This document shows, in pieces, positions 1 to 7,444 of a DNA stretch of 64,000 nt. Position numbers and translations under genes: made by a program. The stretch's first letter is position 1, and every line of letters begins with the position of its first letter. The stretch comes from Pseudodesulfovibrio alkaliphilus (lineage in GTDB: Bacteria; Desulfobacterota; Desulfovibrionia; Desulfovibrionales; Desulfovibrionaceae): the NCBI RefSeq assembly GCF_009729555.1, contig NZ_WODC01000002.1:124001-188000 (forward strand). The letters are read 5' to 3'. The notes under the pieces were generated by a model. It was not told where the DNA came from, searched no databases, and worked only from the letters and a program-made list of their open reading frames with translations.

Positions 1-95
1 CGGTGGCCGAGCTCGCCTGCCAGTTCGGCGGCGTAGGGAGCGCCGCTGGCGCCGGTCACGGCGAGGATGATTCGTTTTTTATCCATTGTTTCCAT
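1..95 (-). CDS. ubiX: UbiX-like flavin prenyltransferase, N-terminal fragment
   Basis: Only about the first 31 codons are present; the gene continues past the left edge. Read on the minus strand the fragment starts METMDKK and then gives RIILAVTGASGAPYAAEL. This is the flavin-binding beta strand and GASGA loop at the N-terminus of UbiX/Pad1 proteins. UbiX prenylates FMN to make the cofactor that UbiD decarboxylases need. A ubiD gene lies about 2 kb away on the other strand, which supports the call. Two starts are possible (ATG at 95 or 86), and neither has a strong Shine-Dalgarno sequence. The family call rests on a short stretch. Confidence 0.75.
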   Translation of the reverse strand, partial: METMDKKRIILAVTGASGAPYAAELAGELGH

Positions 96-306
96 AGGTG
101 CATTTGTTGGAAGCATTCCTGTCGCTGCCCGTTGTGCTCCGCTTGTATCCAAGGGCGCTCCAAAGGACAGGCGGGCGCAATCCCGTCATCATTTCACTCC
201 ATATAGACTTTTTTTAGACATTTGCGCAAGGGGAAAGGCGATAGCAGTGATGCCACGCTTCTCTCCGCCAGTTGGCAGCCGGTTTGCGCGGCGTCGACAA
301 GTGTTC

Positions 307-333
307 TTGACAAAGGACGGCGCGGGGTATAGC
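307..333 (+). promoter_or_regulatory. Sigma-70-type promoter for tRNA-Arg
   Basis: A perfect TTGACA (307-312) is followed after 15 bp by TATAGC (328-333); an alternative -10, TAGCTA at 330, gives 17 bp spacing. The tRNA begins 15 bp downstream. Called by eye. Confidence 0.6.
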
Positions 334-347
334 TACTTCGTTCCCGT

Positions 348-424
348 GGGCTATTAGCTCAGATGGATAGAGTGCTTGCCTCCGGAGCAAGAGGTCGCAG
401 GTTCGAATCCTGCATAGCCCACCA
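348..424 (+). tRNA. tRNA-Arg (anticodon CCG)
   Basis: The sequence folds as a cloverleaf. The acceptor stem GGGCTAT (348-354) pairs with ATAGCCC (414-420), followed by discriminator A421 and an encoded CCA (422-424). The anticodon stem CTTGC/GCAAG encloses loop CTCCGGA with anticodon CCG, which reads the arginine codon CGG. The T loop is GTTCGAATC. The gene stands alone between its own promoter and terminator. Confidence 0.95.
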
Positions 425-435
425 CCGCGATGTTC

Positions 436-470
436 AGGCCCGGAATGAAAGTTCCGGGCCTTTCGTGTTT
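436..470 (+). terminator. Intrinsic terminator after tRNA-Arg
   Basis: A perfect 10-bp stem AGGCCCGGAA/TTCCGGGCCT (436-445 with 452-461) has a 6-nt loop and is followed by the T-rich stretch TTCGTGTTT. Confidence 0.85.
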
Positions 471-551
471 GGCGGCCTTTACAGTGGTGTCCGGTTCGTG
501 CATATGGTTGAGGATGTCATCAACCCCCCCCCATTATCCTGCGAGGTGCAT

Positions 552-1043
552 ATGCGTCGGACATTGACGGTAACAATTCTTGCAATCCTGCTGGCCGCGA
601 CAGCGGTTCCGGCGCGGGCGGACATGGGTGCGAAATTCGCGGCCATCCGCATTCTCGACGACATTACGGTTCTGGTGGACGTGGCCGGCGGAGGCCTGGA
701 GCCTGCGGAACTGCGTTCCTACGCCGTCAATGCCTTTGTCAGAAACATGCGTGGCATGGTGGTGAACGACGGAGCCGTGGTGGAAAACTATCCGGCTGCG
801 GGATATGAGCCAGCCAACGTCGGCTATATCATCATGAAAATAATGAGCATGCACACCGAGAGCGGGCTCAATGTCTATCATCTGGATTTCGAGTTTGGCA
901 TCCCGCCGCGTCAGGTTTACTGGGACACGGCGACCATGGGTGTTGCCCCCACCCATCTGGATCTGCGCAAGGAGGTTCTGGAAGATATCGACGAGGTCAT
1001 GGAGACCTTTGCCGCAGCCTTCTATACCGCCAGGGGGGAATGA
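552..1043 (+). CDS. Secreted hypothetical protein
   Basis: This 163-residue protein is not recognised. The start at 552 was chosen because GAGG lies just upstream and because it gives a clean signal peptide: MRR, a hydrophobic stretch, then a VPARA-type cleavage site near residue 22. A longer in-frame reading from 363 would run through the tRNA and is rejected. The mature part is small and mixed in charge, with no Cys and no further membrane segment. A periplasmic location is inferred from the signal peptide only. It sits alone between the tRNA and a convergent hemerythrin gene, and nothing in the context suggests a role. Confidence 0.75.
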   Translation: MRRTLTVTILAILLAATAVPARADMGAKFAAIRILDDITVLVDVAGGGLEPAELRSYAVNAFVRNMRGMVVNDGAVVENYPAAGYEPANVGYIIMKIMSMHTESGLNVYHLDFEFGIPPRQVYWDTATMGVAPTHLDLRKEVLEDIDEVMETFAAAFYTARGE

Positions 1044-1077
1044 CTCCACGCCGCGACAGGCTTGATGTGACGCTCCC

Positions 1078-1467
1078 TCACCGGCCACGGGCATGGGGGG
1101 CGTAGCGCATGTCCTCTTCCATGATGTGCGCCGCGAGCCAACGGCTCAGGAAAACGAATATCCTGGTCAGGTCGGTCCGGCTCTTCACTGAGCGTCGAAA
1201 GTCGTCCACCGTGCTCCTGAATCTGGCGTGGTGGAATTTGTGCTCTTCAAGGTCGGCAAACCCGCTCTCTCGCATGAACCGCTCCTCGGATGCGAAGTGG
1301 GTTTCGCCGTAGGCGGCCATCTTCTCCACCAGCCGGGGCAGTTGGCTTTCGTCCTGGCGCTCGATGGCTTCGTATGTCTGGTTGATAAGGTCAATGAGTG
1401 TTTTGTGCTGGGCGTCGAGTTCCTCGACCCCTACGGACATGGCCTCGTCCCACTGCATCAGCGCCAT
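1078..1467 (-). CDS. Bacteriohemerythrin
   Basis: This 129-residue single-domain protein carries the hemerythrin di-iron ligand set: His21 (in DAQHKTL), His57 and Glu61 (HFASEERF), His76 and His80 (HKFHH), and His114 and Asp119 (HIMEED). Length and ligand spacing match standalone bacteriohemerythrins. These bind O2 reversibly at a non-heme di-iron site and are linked to oxygen sensing, delivery or detoxification in anaerobes and microaerophiles. It lacks a signal peptide, so it is cytoplasmic. The start at 1467 is preceded by GGGAGG at good spacing; the longer upstream reading has no such site. Confidence 0.93.
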   Translation of the reverse strand: MALMQWDEAMSVGVEELDAQHKTLIDLINQTYEAIERQDESQLPRLVEKMAAYGETHFASEERFMRESGFADLEEHKFHHARFRSTVDDFRRSVKSRTDLTRIFVFLSRWLAAHIMEEDMRYAPHARGR

Positions 1468-1630
1468 GGCGTTCCTCCCGCGCAGGTTTCCAGCCGGGTA
1501 GCACATTCTTGTCCGGGGGGAAAGCGCACCAAGGCACTGCACGATGGCCGGCAGTGGAATTATAATACCCCCGCGCCTGTCCCTGTGTTTGTATCCTAAG
1601 CTGAGCCATCAGCTTGTTCGGAGGGTCGAG

Positions 1631-1921
1631 ATGCGTACATTGTCAACCATGTCAAACAATTGTCCGAATTGTGTCTTCTACAGAAAAGGGTGTGTGCTTG
1701 GGCATCGGCGGCCCTGGAACGCGCAGACCTGCGACGACTATCGCCCCTACTGCCTCGTATGCGGCTACCCTCGCGTATTTTGCAACACCTGCCGCAACCT
1801 TGCGTCCAAGGGGATGAAGCCCCACGAGTTGGACCTGCGGAGCGCCTATGCCCGGCATGGCGCCATCCGGTTCGACTGCGTCTGGCGTTCGCCGGGCCGG
1901 TCCGCAGGGGCAGGGCACTGA
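1631..1921 (+). CDS. Small cysteine-rich (zinc-ribbon-like) hypothetical protein
   Basis: This 96-residue protein has several Cys pairs: CPNC near the N-terminus, then a lone Cys, CLVCGYPRVFC, and a later CxxC (CNTC). The pattern suggests one or two structural metal sites, probably zinc, but no family is recognised. The start at 1631 is supported by GGAGG six bases upstream. It is transcribed toward ubiD with a gap of about 100 bp; whether they share a transcript is unclear. No signal peptide or membrane segment is seen. Confidence 0.7.
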   Translation: MRTLSTMSNNCPNCVFYRKGCVLGHRRPWNAQTCDDYRPYCLVCGYPRVFCNTCRNLASKGMKPHELDLRSAYARHGAIRFDCVWRSPGRSAGAGH

Positions 1922-2020
1922 AGTCCAGGCGTTCCGGCCTGCTGTCGATTCCCGCTTAACTTTTTCGCCCTTTCCGATTAGATTGTGCCCCCGGCAGCAA
2001 CATCGAAAACGGGAATCGCA

Positions 2021-3865
2021 ATGGGATACATCAATACAAGAGAATGCCTCGACGCCCTTGAGGAACGGGGCGAACTGGTTCGCATCGACACGCCCGTGGA
2101 CGCCTTTATCGAGGCGGGTGCCATTCAGCGACGGGTCTTTCGTGCGGGCGGTCCTGCGCTGCTTTTCACCAAGGTCAAGGGCTGTCGTTTTCCCATGGCC
2201 GCCAACATTTACGGCACACGCGAGCGGATGCGCTTCATTTTTCGCGATACCATCGCGACCGTGCAGCGCTTGATGAAGCTCAAGCTCAATCCCATGGAAG
2301 CGCTCAAAAAGCCCTGGCAGTATCTCGGCGCACCGCGCACCGCCTGGCACACCATGCCGCGGACCGTGGAAACCGGGCCGGTCATGGAGTGCGAGGCTGC
2401 ACTCTCGGCCCTGCCCGGATTGGTGTCCTGGCCCATGGACGGCGGTGCCTATGTGACCCTGCCTCAGGTCTACACAGAGAGCCCGGATAATCCCGGTTTC
2501 GCGGGCTCCAACCTCGGCATGTACCGGGTCCAGCTCTCCGGGGGCGAGTTCCTGCCGGAGCGCGAGGTGGGTCTACACTACCAGATCCACCGGGGCATCG
2601 GTCACCACCACGCCCAGGCCATTGCCCGGAGTGAGCCGCTGCGGGTCAACGTCTTCGTGGGCGGACCGCCTGCCATGACCCTGGCAGCCGTCATGCCATT
2701 GCCGGAGGGACTGGCCGAGGTGTTCTTTGCCGGGGCCATGGCCGGGCACCGTATTCCCATGGTCCGCCACGAAGGCGGCTTGCCCATTCCTGCCCAGGCG
2801 GATTTCTGCCTTTGCGGCCGGATCATGCCCGGCGAGCAGAAGCCCGAGGGGCCGTTTGGCGATCATCTGGGCTACTACAGTCTGACGCACGATTTTCCGG
2901 TCATGCGTGTGGACAGGGTGTATCATCGTCCCGACGCGGTCTGGCCCTTCACCACCGTGGGGCGGCCGCCCCAGGAGGACACGGTGTTCGGCGAGTTCAT
3001 CCACGAGTTGACCGCCGAGCTGGTGCCCTCGGTCTTTTCAGGAGTTCACGAGGTCCACGCCGTGGATGCGGCCGGTGTGCATCCGCTGCTTCTGGCCGTG
3101 GGCAGCGAGCGCTATGTGCCCTATGCCGAGGACAGGCAGCCCCAGGAACTGCTGACCAACGCCATGGCCCTGCTCGGCAACACCCAGACCTCGCTCTCCA
3201 AGTATGTTCTCATCGCGGCCAGGGAGGATCTGGCTCCGGGCATGTCCTGCCACGACATTCCCGCTTTTCTCGACCACCTGTTGCGGCGGGTGGACCTTGC
3301 CCGCGATCTGCACTTCATCACCCGGACCACCATGGACACGCTGGACTACTCGGGCATCAGTCTCAATCAGGGCTCCAAGCTGGTGCTGGCTGCGGCCGGG
3401 AAGGTCAAGCGGTCCCTGGCCGCCGAACTGCCCGCCGACCTCGACCTGCCGCGCGGCTTCCGCGATGCCCGGGTCTTCGCGCCCGGGATCATGGTTCTCA
3501 AGGGACCGGCCCACCGGCGCAAGCGGGACCAGCAGGACCCGGCCCTGGACGCCCTGGGCGAGGCCCTGTCTCAGGTCAGGGGCATTGAGGGGTTCCCCCT
3601 CATCGTGGTGGCCGACGACGCCGCCTTCACGGCCCGGGACTGGGACAATTTCCTGTGGGTGGCTTTCACCCGTTCGGACCCGGCCACGGACATCTACGGC
3701 GCGGGAGCCTTCACCCATGCCAAGCATTGGGGCGCCAAGCTGGCGGTGATCATTGATGCGCGGCTGAAGACCTACCACGCCCCGCCGCTGGAGCCGGACC
3801 CCGAAGTGGAGCGGCGAGTGGACGCCCTGGGGGGTCCCGGCGGGCCGCTGCATGGCATAATATAG
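2021..3865 (+). CDS. ubiD: UbiD-family decarboxylase
   Basis: This 614-residue protein has the UbiD fold markers: an N-terminal MGYINTRECL.. start, the central segment EPLRVNVFVGGPPAMTLAAV, then PFGDHLGYYS and VYHRPDAVWPFTTVGRPPQED. UbiD enzymes decarboxylate aromatic or alpha,beta-unsaturated acids using prenylated FMN made by UbiX, whose gene begins at the left edge. The length is typical of the larger UbiD branch. In Desulfovibrio-type bacteria such pairs may serve menaquinone synthesis by the futalosine route, but the substrate cannot be read from the sequence. The start at 2021 follows a weak GGGA; ATG at 1985 is less likely because it adds a non-conserved leader. Confidence 0.9.
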   Translation: MGYINTRECLDALEERGELVRIDTPVDAFIEAGAIQRRVFRAGGPALLFTKVKGCRFPMAANIYGTRERMRFIFRDTIATVQRLMKLKLNPMEALKKPWQYLGAPRTAWHTMPRTVETGPVMECEAALSALPGLVSWPMDGGAYVTLPQVYTESPDNPGFAGSNLGMYRVQLSGGEFLPEREVGLHYQIHRGIGHHHAQAIARSEPLRVNVFVGGPPAMTLAAVMPLPEGLAEVFFAGAMAGHRIPMVRHEGGLPIPAQADFCLCGRIMPGEQKPEGPFGDHLGYYSLTHDFPVMRVDRVYHRPDAVWPFTTVGRPPQEDTVFGEFIHELTAELVPSVFSGVHEVHAVDAAGVHPLLLAVGSERYVPYAEDRQPQELLTNAMALLGNTQTSLSKYVLIAAREDLAPGMSCHDIPAFLDHLLRRVDLARDLHFITRTTMDTLDYSGISLNQGSKLVLAAAGKVKRSLAAELPADLDLPRGFRDARVFAPGIMVLKGPAHRRKRDQQDPALDALGEALSQVRGIEGFPLIVVADDAAFTARDWDNFLWVAFTRSDPATDIYGAGAFTHAKHWGAKLAVIIDARLKTYHAPPLEPDPEVERRVDALGGPGGPLHGII

Positions 3866-3971
3866 GTTGGCCCTCGCCTCTTCCACGCGATTCCGGTCGG
3901 CGGATCATTGTGCCGTGTCCTGAAATGCGCTATTTGCTGCGCTGCCAAAGACAATAAACCGGAGGGAGCGC

Positions 3972-4481
3972 ATGGACGCCAAAGTCATCGGGGATCTCAA
4001 ACTGGCCTTTGCCTGCGACCTTTACGAGACCGTCAAGGCCGCCCGCAAGCTGCACGGCGAAAGCATGTTCCGCCACACCATGGTTGAGAGCAATGGAACC
4101 ATGGTTTTCGTGGGGGCGTTTCCCAGGAAGGATATTCTCGAATTTCCGAACCTTGACGAAGGGTTTGCGGCCGGGCTCAAGACTTTCAACCTCGTCGGCG
4201 TGGTCACGGACGGCAAGAGCGGGCTCGACCTGTTTCATCTTGGGGGGATGAACAAGCCTTTCACCTCGTTGACCGACCCCAGGGGGATTGTAAAAATCCT
4301 CATCGACGAGCCGTTTACGGCGTTCCTGCGGATGTATTTCGAGGTGAGGGGCATCATGATGGACTTCACGCGCATGACCCACGATCAGTTTCTTCGGGCT
4401 GTGGAAGGGGAGGTTTTCAAGAACACCTCGTTTTCCAAGATGCACGAGGCCAGCGAGTTGCTCAAGGCGCTAGAGAATTAG
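3972..4481 (+). CDS. Hypothetical protein
   Basis: This 169-residue soluble protein has an excellent Shine-Dalgarno site (GGAGGGAGC before ATG 3972). It has no signal peptide, no membrane segment and no metal-binding motif. Neither sequence nor neighbours (ubiD upstream, chemotaxis genes convergent downstream) suggest a function. It ends just before a strong terminator shared with the convergent Hpt gene. Confidence 0.75.
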   Translation: MDAKVIGDLKLAFACDLYETVKAARKLHGESMFRHTMVESNGTMVFVGAFPRKDILEFPNLDEGFAAGLKTFNLVGVVTDGKSGLDLFHLGGMNKPFTSLTDPRGIVKILIDEPFTAFLRMYFEVRGIMMDFTRMTHDQFLRAVEGEVFKNTSFSKMHEASELLKALEN

Positions 4482-4500
4482 CTGGTTTTTCAGTGGATGC

Positions 4501-4533
4501 AGGGACACCCTTATGGGCGTCCCTGTGTTCTTC
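4501..4533. terminator. Bidirectional terminator between convergent genes
   Basis: A 10-bp stem with one mismatch (AGGGACACCC, 4501-4510, with GGGCGTCCCT, 4515-4524) has loop TTAT. It lies between convergent stop codons and is followed on the plus strand by TGTTCTTCT. Confidence 0.7.
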
Positions 4534-4550
4534 TGGCATACTCGGCGGCA

Positions 4551-4946
4551 TCACCCTTCCAGGGATTTCTTGACCGACATTTCGAGCATGGCCGTGTGCA
4601 GTCGGATGCTGACGGAGTCGCTTTTTTCCACATCCCGCGCCAGTTCGCGCAATTTGTCCACGGCCTCGAGGCTGGCGGTGATGATCATTTCGGTGACGGG
4701 AATCCGCTCCTTGCGAATCTGTTCCAGCACGTTTTCCAGCTTGTGGGCCAGCTCCTCGATGGTTCCCAGTTTGAGCAGGTTGGCCCCGGCCTTGACCGAG
4801 TGGGCGTCGCGGAAGATGGAGTTGATCAGTCCTGGTTCGGGTTCAGCCGCCTTTTCAAGGCGCAGCAGGCCGGATTCGATGGAATCGAGCCGTTCTGAGG
4901 TTTCTTCGAGGAAGACCTCGAGGACGTGGTCGGCAGGTCTGGTCAA
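4551..4946 (-). CDS. Standalone Hpt (histidine phosphotransfer) protein
   Basis: This 131-residue, all-helical protein resembles the P1/Hpt domain of CheA. The phosphorylatable histidine is most likely His49 in FRDAHSVKAGANLL, close to the family HSxKG motif. There is no kinase or receiver domain. Its ATG overlaps the stop of cheV by 4 bp (ATGA), so the two are translationally coupled. CheV is a CheW-receiver fusion, so this Hpt could pass phosphate to or from the CheV receiver or buffer the CheA pathway; that role is inference. Confidence 0.85.
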   Translation of the reverse strand: MTRPADHVLEVFLEETSERLDSIESGLLRLEKAAEPEPGLINSIFRDAHSVKAGANLLKLGTIEELAHKLENVLEQIRKERIPVTEMIITASLEAVDKLRELARDVEKSDSVSIRLHTAMLEMSVKKSLEG

Positions 4947-5887
4947 GCGGATATTCCTTCAATGAGTTCGATGGCCTTGTCGGGGATGGTGTGCAGGTCG
5001 GGCTTGGTGATCTGCATGTCCGCACCTACGGAGTCCCCCTTGTGACGCAGTTCCTTGGTGATGATCGAGGAGTACAGGATCACCGGCAGTTTTTTCAGGA
5101 TTGGATCATGCTTGATGTTCTTGGTCAGGCTGAAGCCATCCATGAGCGGCATTTCGATGTCAGAGACCACGATGTCCACGAACTCGTTGATGTCCTTGCC
5201 CGATTCCTCAGCCAACTGCTTGTATTCCGTGAGGGTTTTCAGGGCCTCGCTTCCGTTGGTGGTGATGGTGGGGCGGAAGTTGGCCTTGCTCAGATTGTTT
5301 TCGAGCATGGTGCGGATGGTGGCCGAGTCGTCCGCCACCAGTACTTTGTACTCTTTGTCCGCACGCTTGAGTTCCAGTCCGTCGTCGGGCTCGAACTGGG
5401 TCAGGATGGTTTCGAGATCGAGCAACTGGATGAAGTGGTCTCCCTTGTCCACCAGGCCGATGATGGAATCCGTACTCTGGGAGATGACGCTTGAGGGCGG
5501 GATGACCTCGCCCCAGCCCACGCGGTGGATCTCGATCACGCCGGAAACGAGGAAGCCGGTCACGGACTTGCTGAACTCGGTGACGATGACGATGTCGCGC
5601 TCGGTTTTGGGCATATTCAGATCAAGCCAAACCGAAAGGTCGAGCACGGGAAGGATCAGGTCGCGCAGGGGGATGGTGCCCATGAAGGACGGGTGGGGCG
5701 CGGACTCCGGCGGTTCGAGGTTCGGCGTTTCGATGACCTGCATGACTTTGGCCACATTGATGCCGAAATAGTTCTTGACCGGAGGCTGGCCCTCCTTGAG
5801 CGTTTCGTTGATATAAAATTCCAGAATTTCGAGCTCGTTCGTCCCGGTTTCCAGCAGGATGCCGGTGTCAATCGCAAGCTTGCTCAT
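4943..5887 (-). CDS. cheV: Chemotaxis coupling protein CheV (CheW + receiver)
   Basis: This 314-residue protein has an N-terminal CheW-like domain (about residues 35-170) and a C-terminal response-regulator receiver (about 180-310). The receiver has the acidic pair in VLVADDSATIR, the phospho-acceptor Asp in VVSDIEMPLMDGF and the conserved Lys in QITKPD. CheV proteins couple chemoreceptors to CheA and adjust the coupling by phosphorylation. The stop codon overlaps the start of the Hpt gene, forming a two-gene unit. There are no methyl-accepting protein or cheA genes in the window. Confidence 0.93.
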   Translation of the reverse strand: MSKLAIDTGILLETGTNELEILEFYINETLKEGQPPVKNYFGINVAKVMQVIETPNLEPPESAPHPSFMGTIPLRDLILPVLDLSVWLDLNMPKTERDIVIVTEFSKSVTGFLVSGVIEIHRVGWGEVIPPSSVISQSTDSIIGLVDKGDHFIQLLDLETILTQFEPDDGLELKRADKEYKVLVADDSATIRTMLENNLSKANFRPTITTNGSEALKTLTEYKQLAEESGKDINEFVDIVVSDIEMPLMDGFSLTKNIKHDPILKKLPVILYSSIITKELRHKGDSVGADMQITKPDLHTIPDKAIELIEGISA

Positions 5888-6198
5888 AGCGGTACCTCAT
5901 CGGGGAACTCCTGCCGGTCCACCATGGCCCGGCTTGTCTGTTTATACCTCGCCCCACTGCGCATGTCCATGATATAAGATCGTCAGTTGAACCATTATAA
6001 TGTGTTGGACGGGCCGGAAATGATTTTTCGTTCCCTTGACGGTCGTGTCCGGCCCATGCACAAAAGAAAAACGGTGGGACGGGCTTCAGGCGGCGGTGGG
6101 AAGGCGGTTCCCCATGGAGTGAGCAGTCCTGTTCCTCCTTTACATCCATTGCAGCGCGGTGTTATGGCAATGGTTACTAAAACGCATAAGGAGCGACA
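5888..6198. other. Intergenic region between divergent cheV and tpx
   Basis: This 311-bp gap should hold the promoters of both divergent genes. A near-palindromic ATTATAAT at 5994-6001 offers a -10 element on either strand, but no convincing -35 sits at 17 bp on either side. AAGGAG at about 6188 is the tpx ribosome-binding site. No gene is seen here. Confidence 0.4.
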
Positions 6199-6717
6199 AT
6201 GCAGGAAAGAAAAGGTGTTTCGACGCTAAAAGGCAACCCGGTGACGCTTCTTGGCCCGGAGATCAAAGCCGGGGACAAGGCCCCGGACTTCTCACTGGTG
6301 GCCAATGATCTGACCGGGCGCACTCTGGCCGATTATGCGGGCAAGGTGTTGATCCTCGCGGCGGTGCCCTCGCTGGACACTCCGGTCTGCGATATGGAAA
6401 CCCGTCGTTTCAATACCGAGGCCGCCGGGTTGGGAGACGATGTTGTCATCCTCACCGTGAGCATGGATCTTCCTTTTGCCCAGGCCCGATGGTGCGGCGC
6501 GGCCGGAGTGGAAGCGGTTCAGACCCTTTCGGATCATCGCGATGCCTCCTTTGGAGCGGCTTTTGGCGTATTGATAAAGGAATTGCGCCTTTTGAGCCGG
6601 GCGGTCTTCGTGGTGGGCAGGGACGGCGCAGTGGCCCATGCCCAGTACCTCAAGGAGATAACGGACGAACCCGACTACGCCGCCGTCTTGGAAGCAGCCA
6701 GAAAGCTGGCAGCTTAA
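6199..6717 (+). CDS. tpx: Thiol peroxidase (Tpx-type peroxiredoxin)
   Basis: This 172-residue peroxiredoxin of the Tpx class reduces hydroperoxides using thiols. The peroxidatic Cys64 lies in PSLDTPVCDMETRRFN, the hallmark Tpx motif, and the resolving Cys99 is in ARWCGAAG. The N-terminal GDKAPDFSLV matches the thioredoxin-fold start. Length is typical. It has its own AAGGAG site and appears to be a single-gene unit. Together with the hemerythrin nearby it fits an anaerobe equipped against oxygen exposure. Confidence 0.95.
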   Translation: MQERKGVSTLKGNPVTLLGPEIKAGDKAPDFSLVANDLTGRTLADYAGKVLILAAVPSLDTPVCDMETRRFNTEAAGLGDDVVILTVSMDLPFAQARWCGAAGVEAVQTLSDHRDASFGAAFGVLIKELRLLSRAVFVVGRDGAVAHAQYLKEITDEPDYAAVLEAARKLAA

Positions 6718-6810
6718 GGGGTGATATTCTCATTCCGCAACAAGGAAATTGCGTTAAAGGCACCATGGCGGGCTGGCCTCCTTGTCTGGGGGACAGCCCG
6801 CTGTCAGGTC

Positions 6811-6839
6811 TTGACACCGGCTGCCTACATGGGTACAGA
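6811..6839 (+). promoter_or_regulatory. Candidate promoter of the arsR-type gene
   Basis: A perfect TTGACA (6811-6816) is followed after 17 bp by TACAGA (6834-6839). A second AT-rich TATAAA at 6843 could also be the -10. Called by eye. Confidence 0.4.
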
Positions 6840-6873
6840 CGCTATAAATGAGTAACTGATCATGTGAGGTGGC

Positions 6874-7230
6874 ATGTCCAACATCGCCTGCGGAAATACC
6901 GAGCAGCACGAGGCCAACGTCTCCCAGGTCAGGGCCGGGATGCTCTCCGAGAGGGACTTTTTGTTCCTGGCAGAGCTGTTCAAGGCCCTTGGCGACTATA
7001 CGCGGGTGCGTATGCTCTACGCCCTGTCCATCCACGAATTGTGCGTCTGCGCCCTGGCAGAGGTGCTCGACATGTCCCCCTCGGCCATTTCGCACCAGCT
7101 CCGGCTGTTGCGAGCAGCCCGTTTGGTCCGCTACCGCAAGGAAGGCAAGAACGTGTATTACACCCTTGATGATGAACATGTGCGCAACCTCATCGGCCAG
7201 GGGCTTGACCACGTTTTGGAGCAGGGATAG
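6874..7230 (+). CDS. ArsR/SmtB-family metal-responsive repressor
   Basis: This 118-residue winged-helix protein has the ArsR/SmtB core (LFKALGDYTRVRMLYAL, then the recognition helix in SPSAISHQLRLLRAARLV). The alpha-3 helix carries Cys57 and Cys59 in ELCVCALAEV, and a further Cys6 lies near the N-terminus. This arrangement resembles the alpha-3N thiolate site of CadC-like sensors (Cd, Pb, Zn), so the repressor should release DNA on binding a soft metal. The exact metal cannot be read. The gene precedes a CSCG-motif permease, with a matching operator between them. The start at 6874 follows GTGAGGTGGC. Confidence 0.88.
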   Translation: MSNIACGNTEQHEANVSQVRAGMLSERDFLFLAELFKALGDYTRVRMLYALSIHELCVCALAEVLDMSPSAISHQLRLLRAARLVRYRKEGKNVYYTLDDEHVRNLIGQGLDHVLEQG

Positions 7231-7380
7231 CGGGGCGCTATGGCGGCTGATGCAGGGGATTCCCGGACTCTGTCGCGGTACCTGTAGCAAGGGCTACGGC
7301 CGATATGGCCAGCAACCGGGTTGCGATGGTCACGCCTTCCCCCCTGCGGCAAAGGCGAACGGAGAGTGAAGCTCTTTTTT

Positions 7381-7422
7381 TTGACTTGTTAAGTGAACAC
7401 CTGTTCAATTATGAACCTGTTC
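7381..7422 (+). promoter_or_regulatory. Permease promoter with SmtB/ArsR-type operator
   Basis: A perfect palindrome TGAACA-CC-TGTTCA (7394-7407) is followed by a shorter GAAC-CT-GTTC (7413-7422). This is the 12-2-12-like inverted-repeat form bound by SmtB/ArsR repressors. A candidate promoter, TTGACT (7381) and TTCAAT (7404) with 17 bp spacing, overlaps the first palindrome, so repressor binding would block RNA polymerase. Confidence 0.7.
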
Positions 7423-7444
7423 TTATATGAGAAATGAGGCAGTC

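Noticed and set aside
363-551. Extended start for the secreted protein, reading through the tRNA-Arg 3' part
   Set aside because: It would translate tRNA and terminator sequence. The ATG at 552 has a ribosome-binding site and a clean signal peptide.
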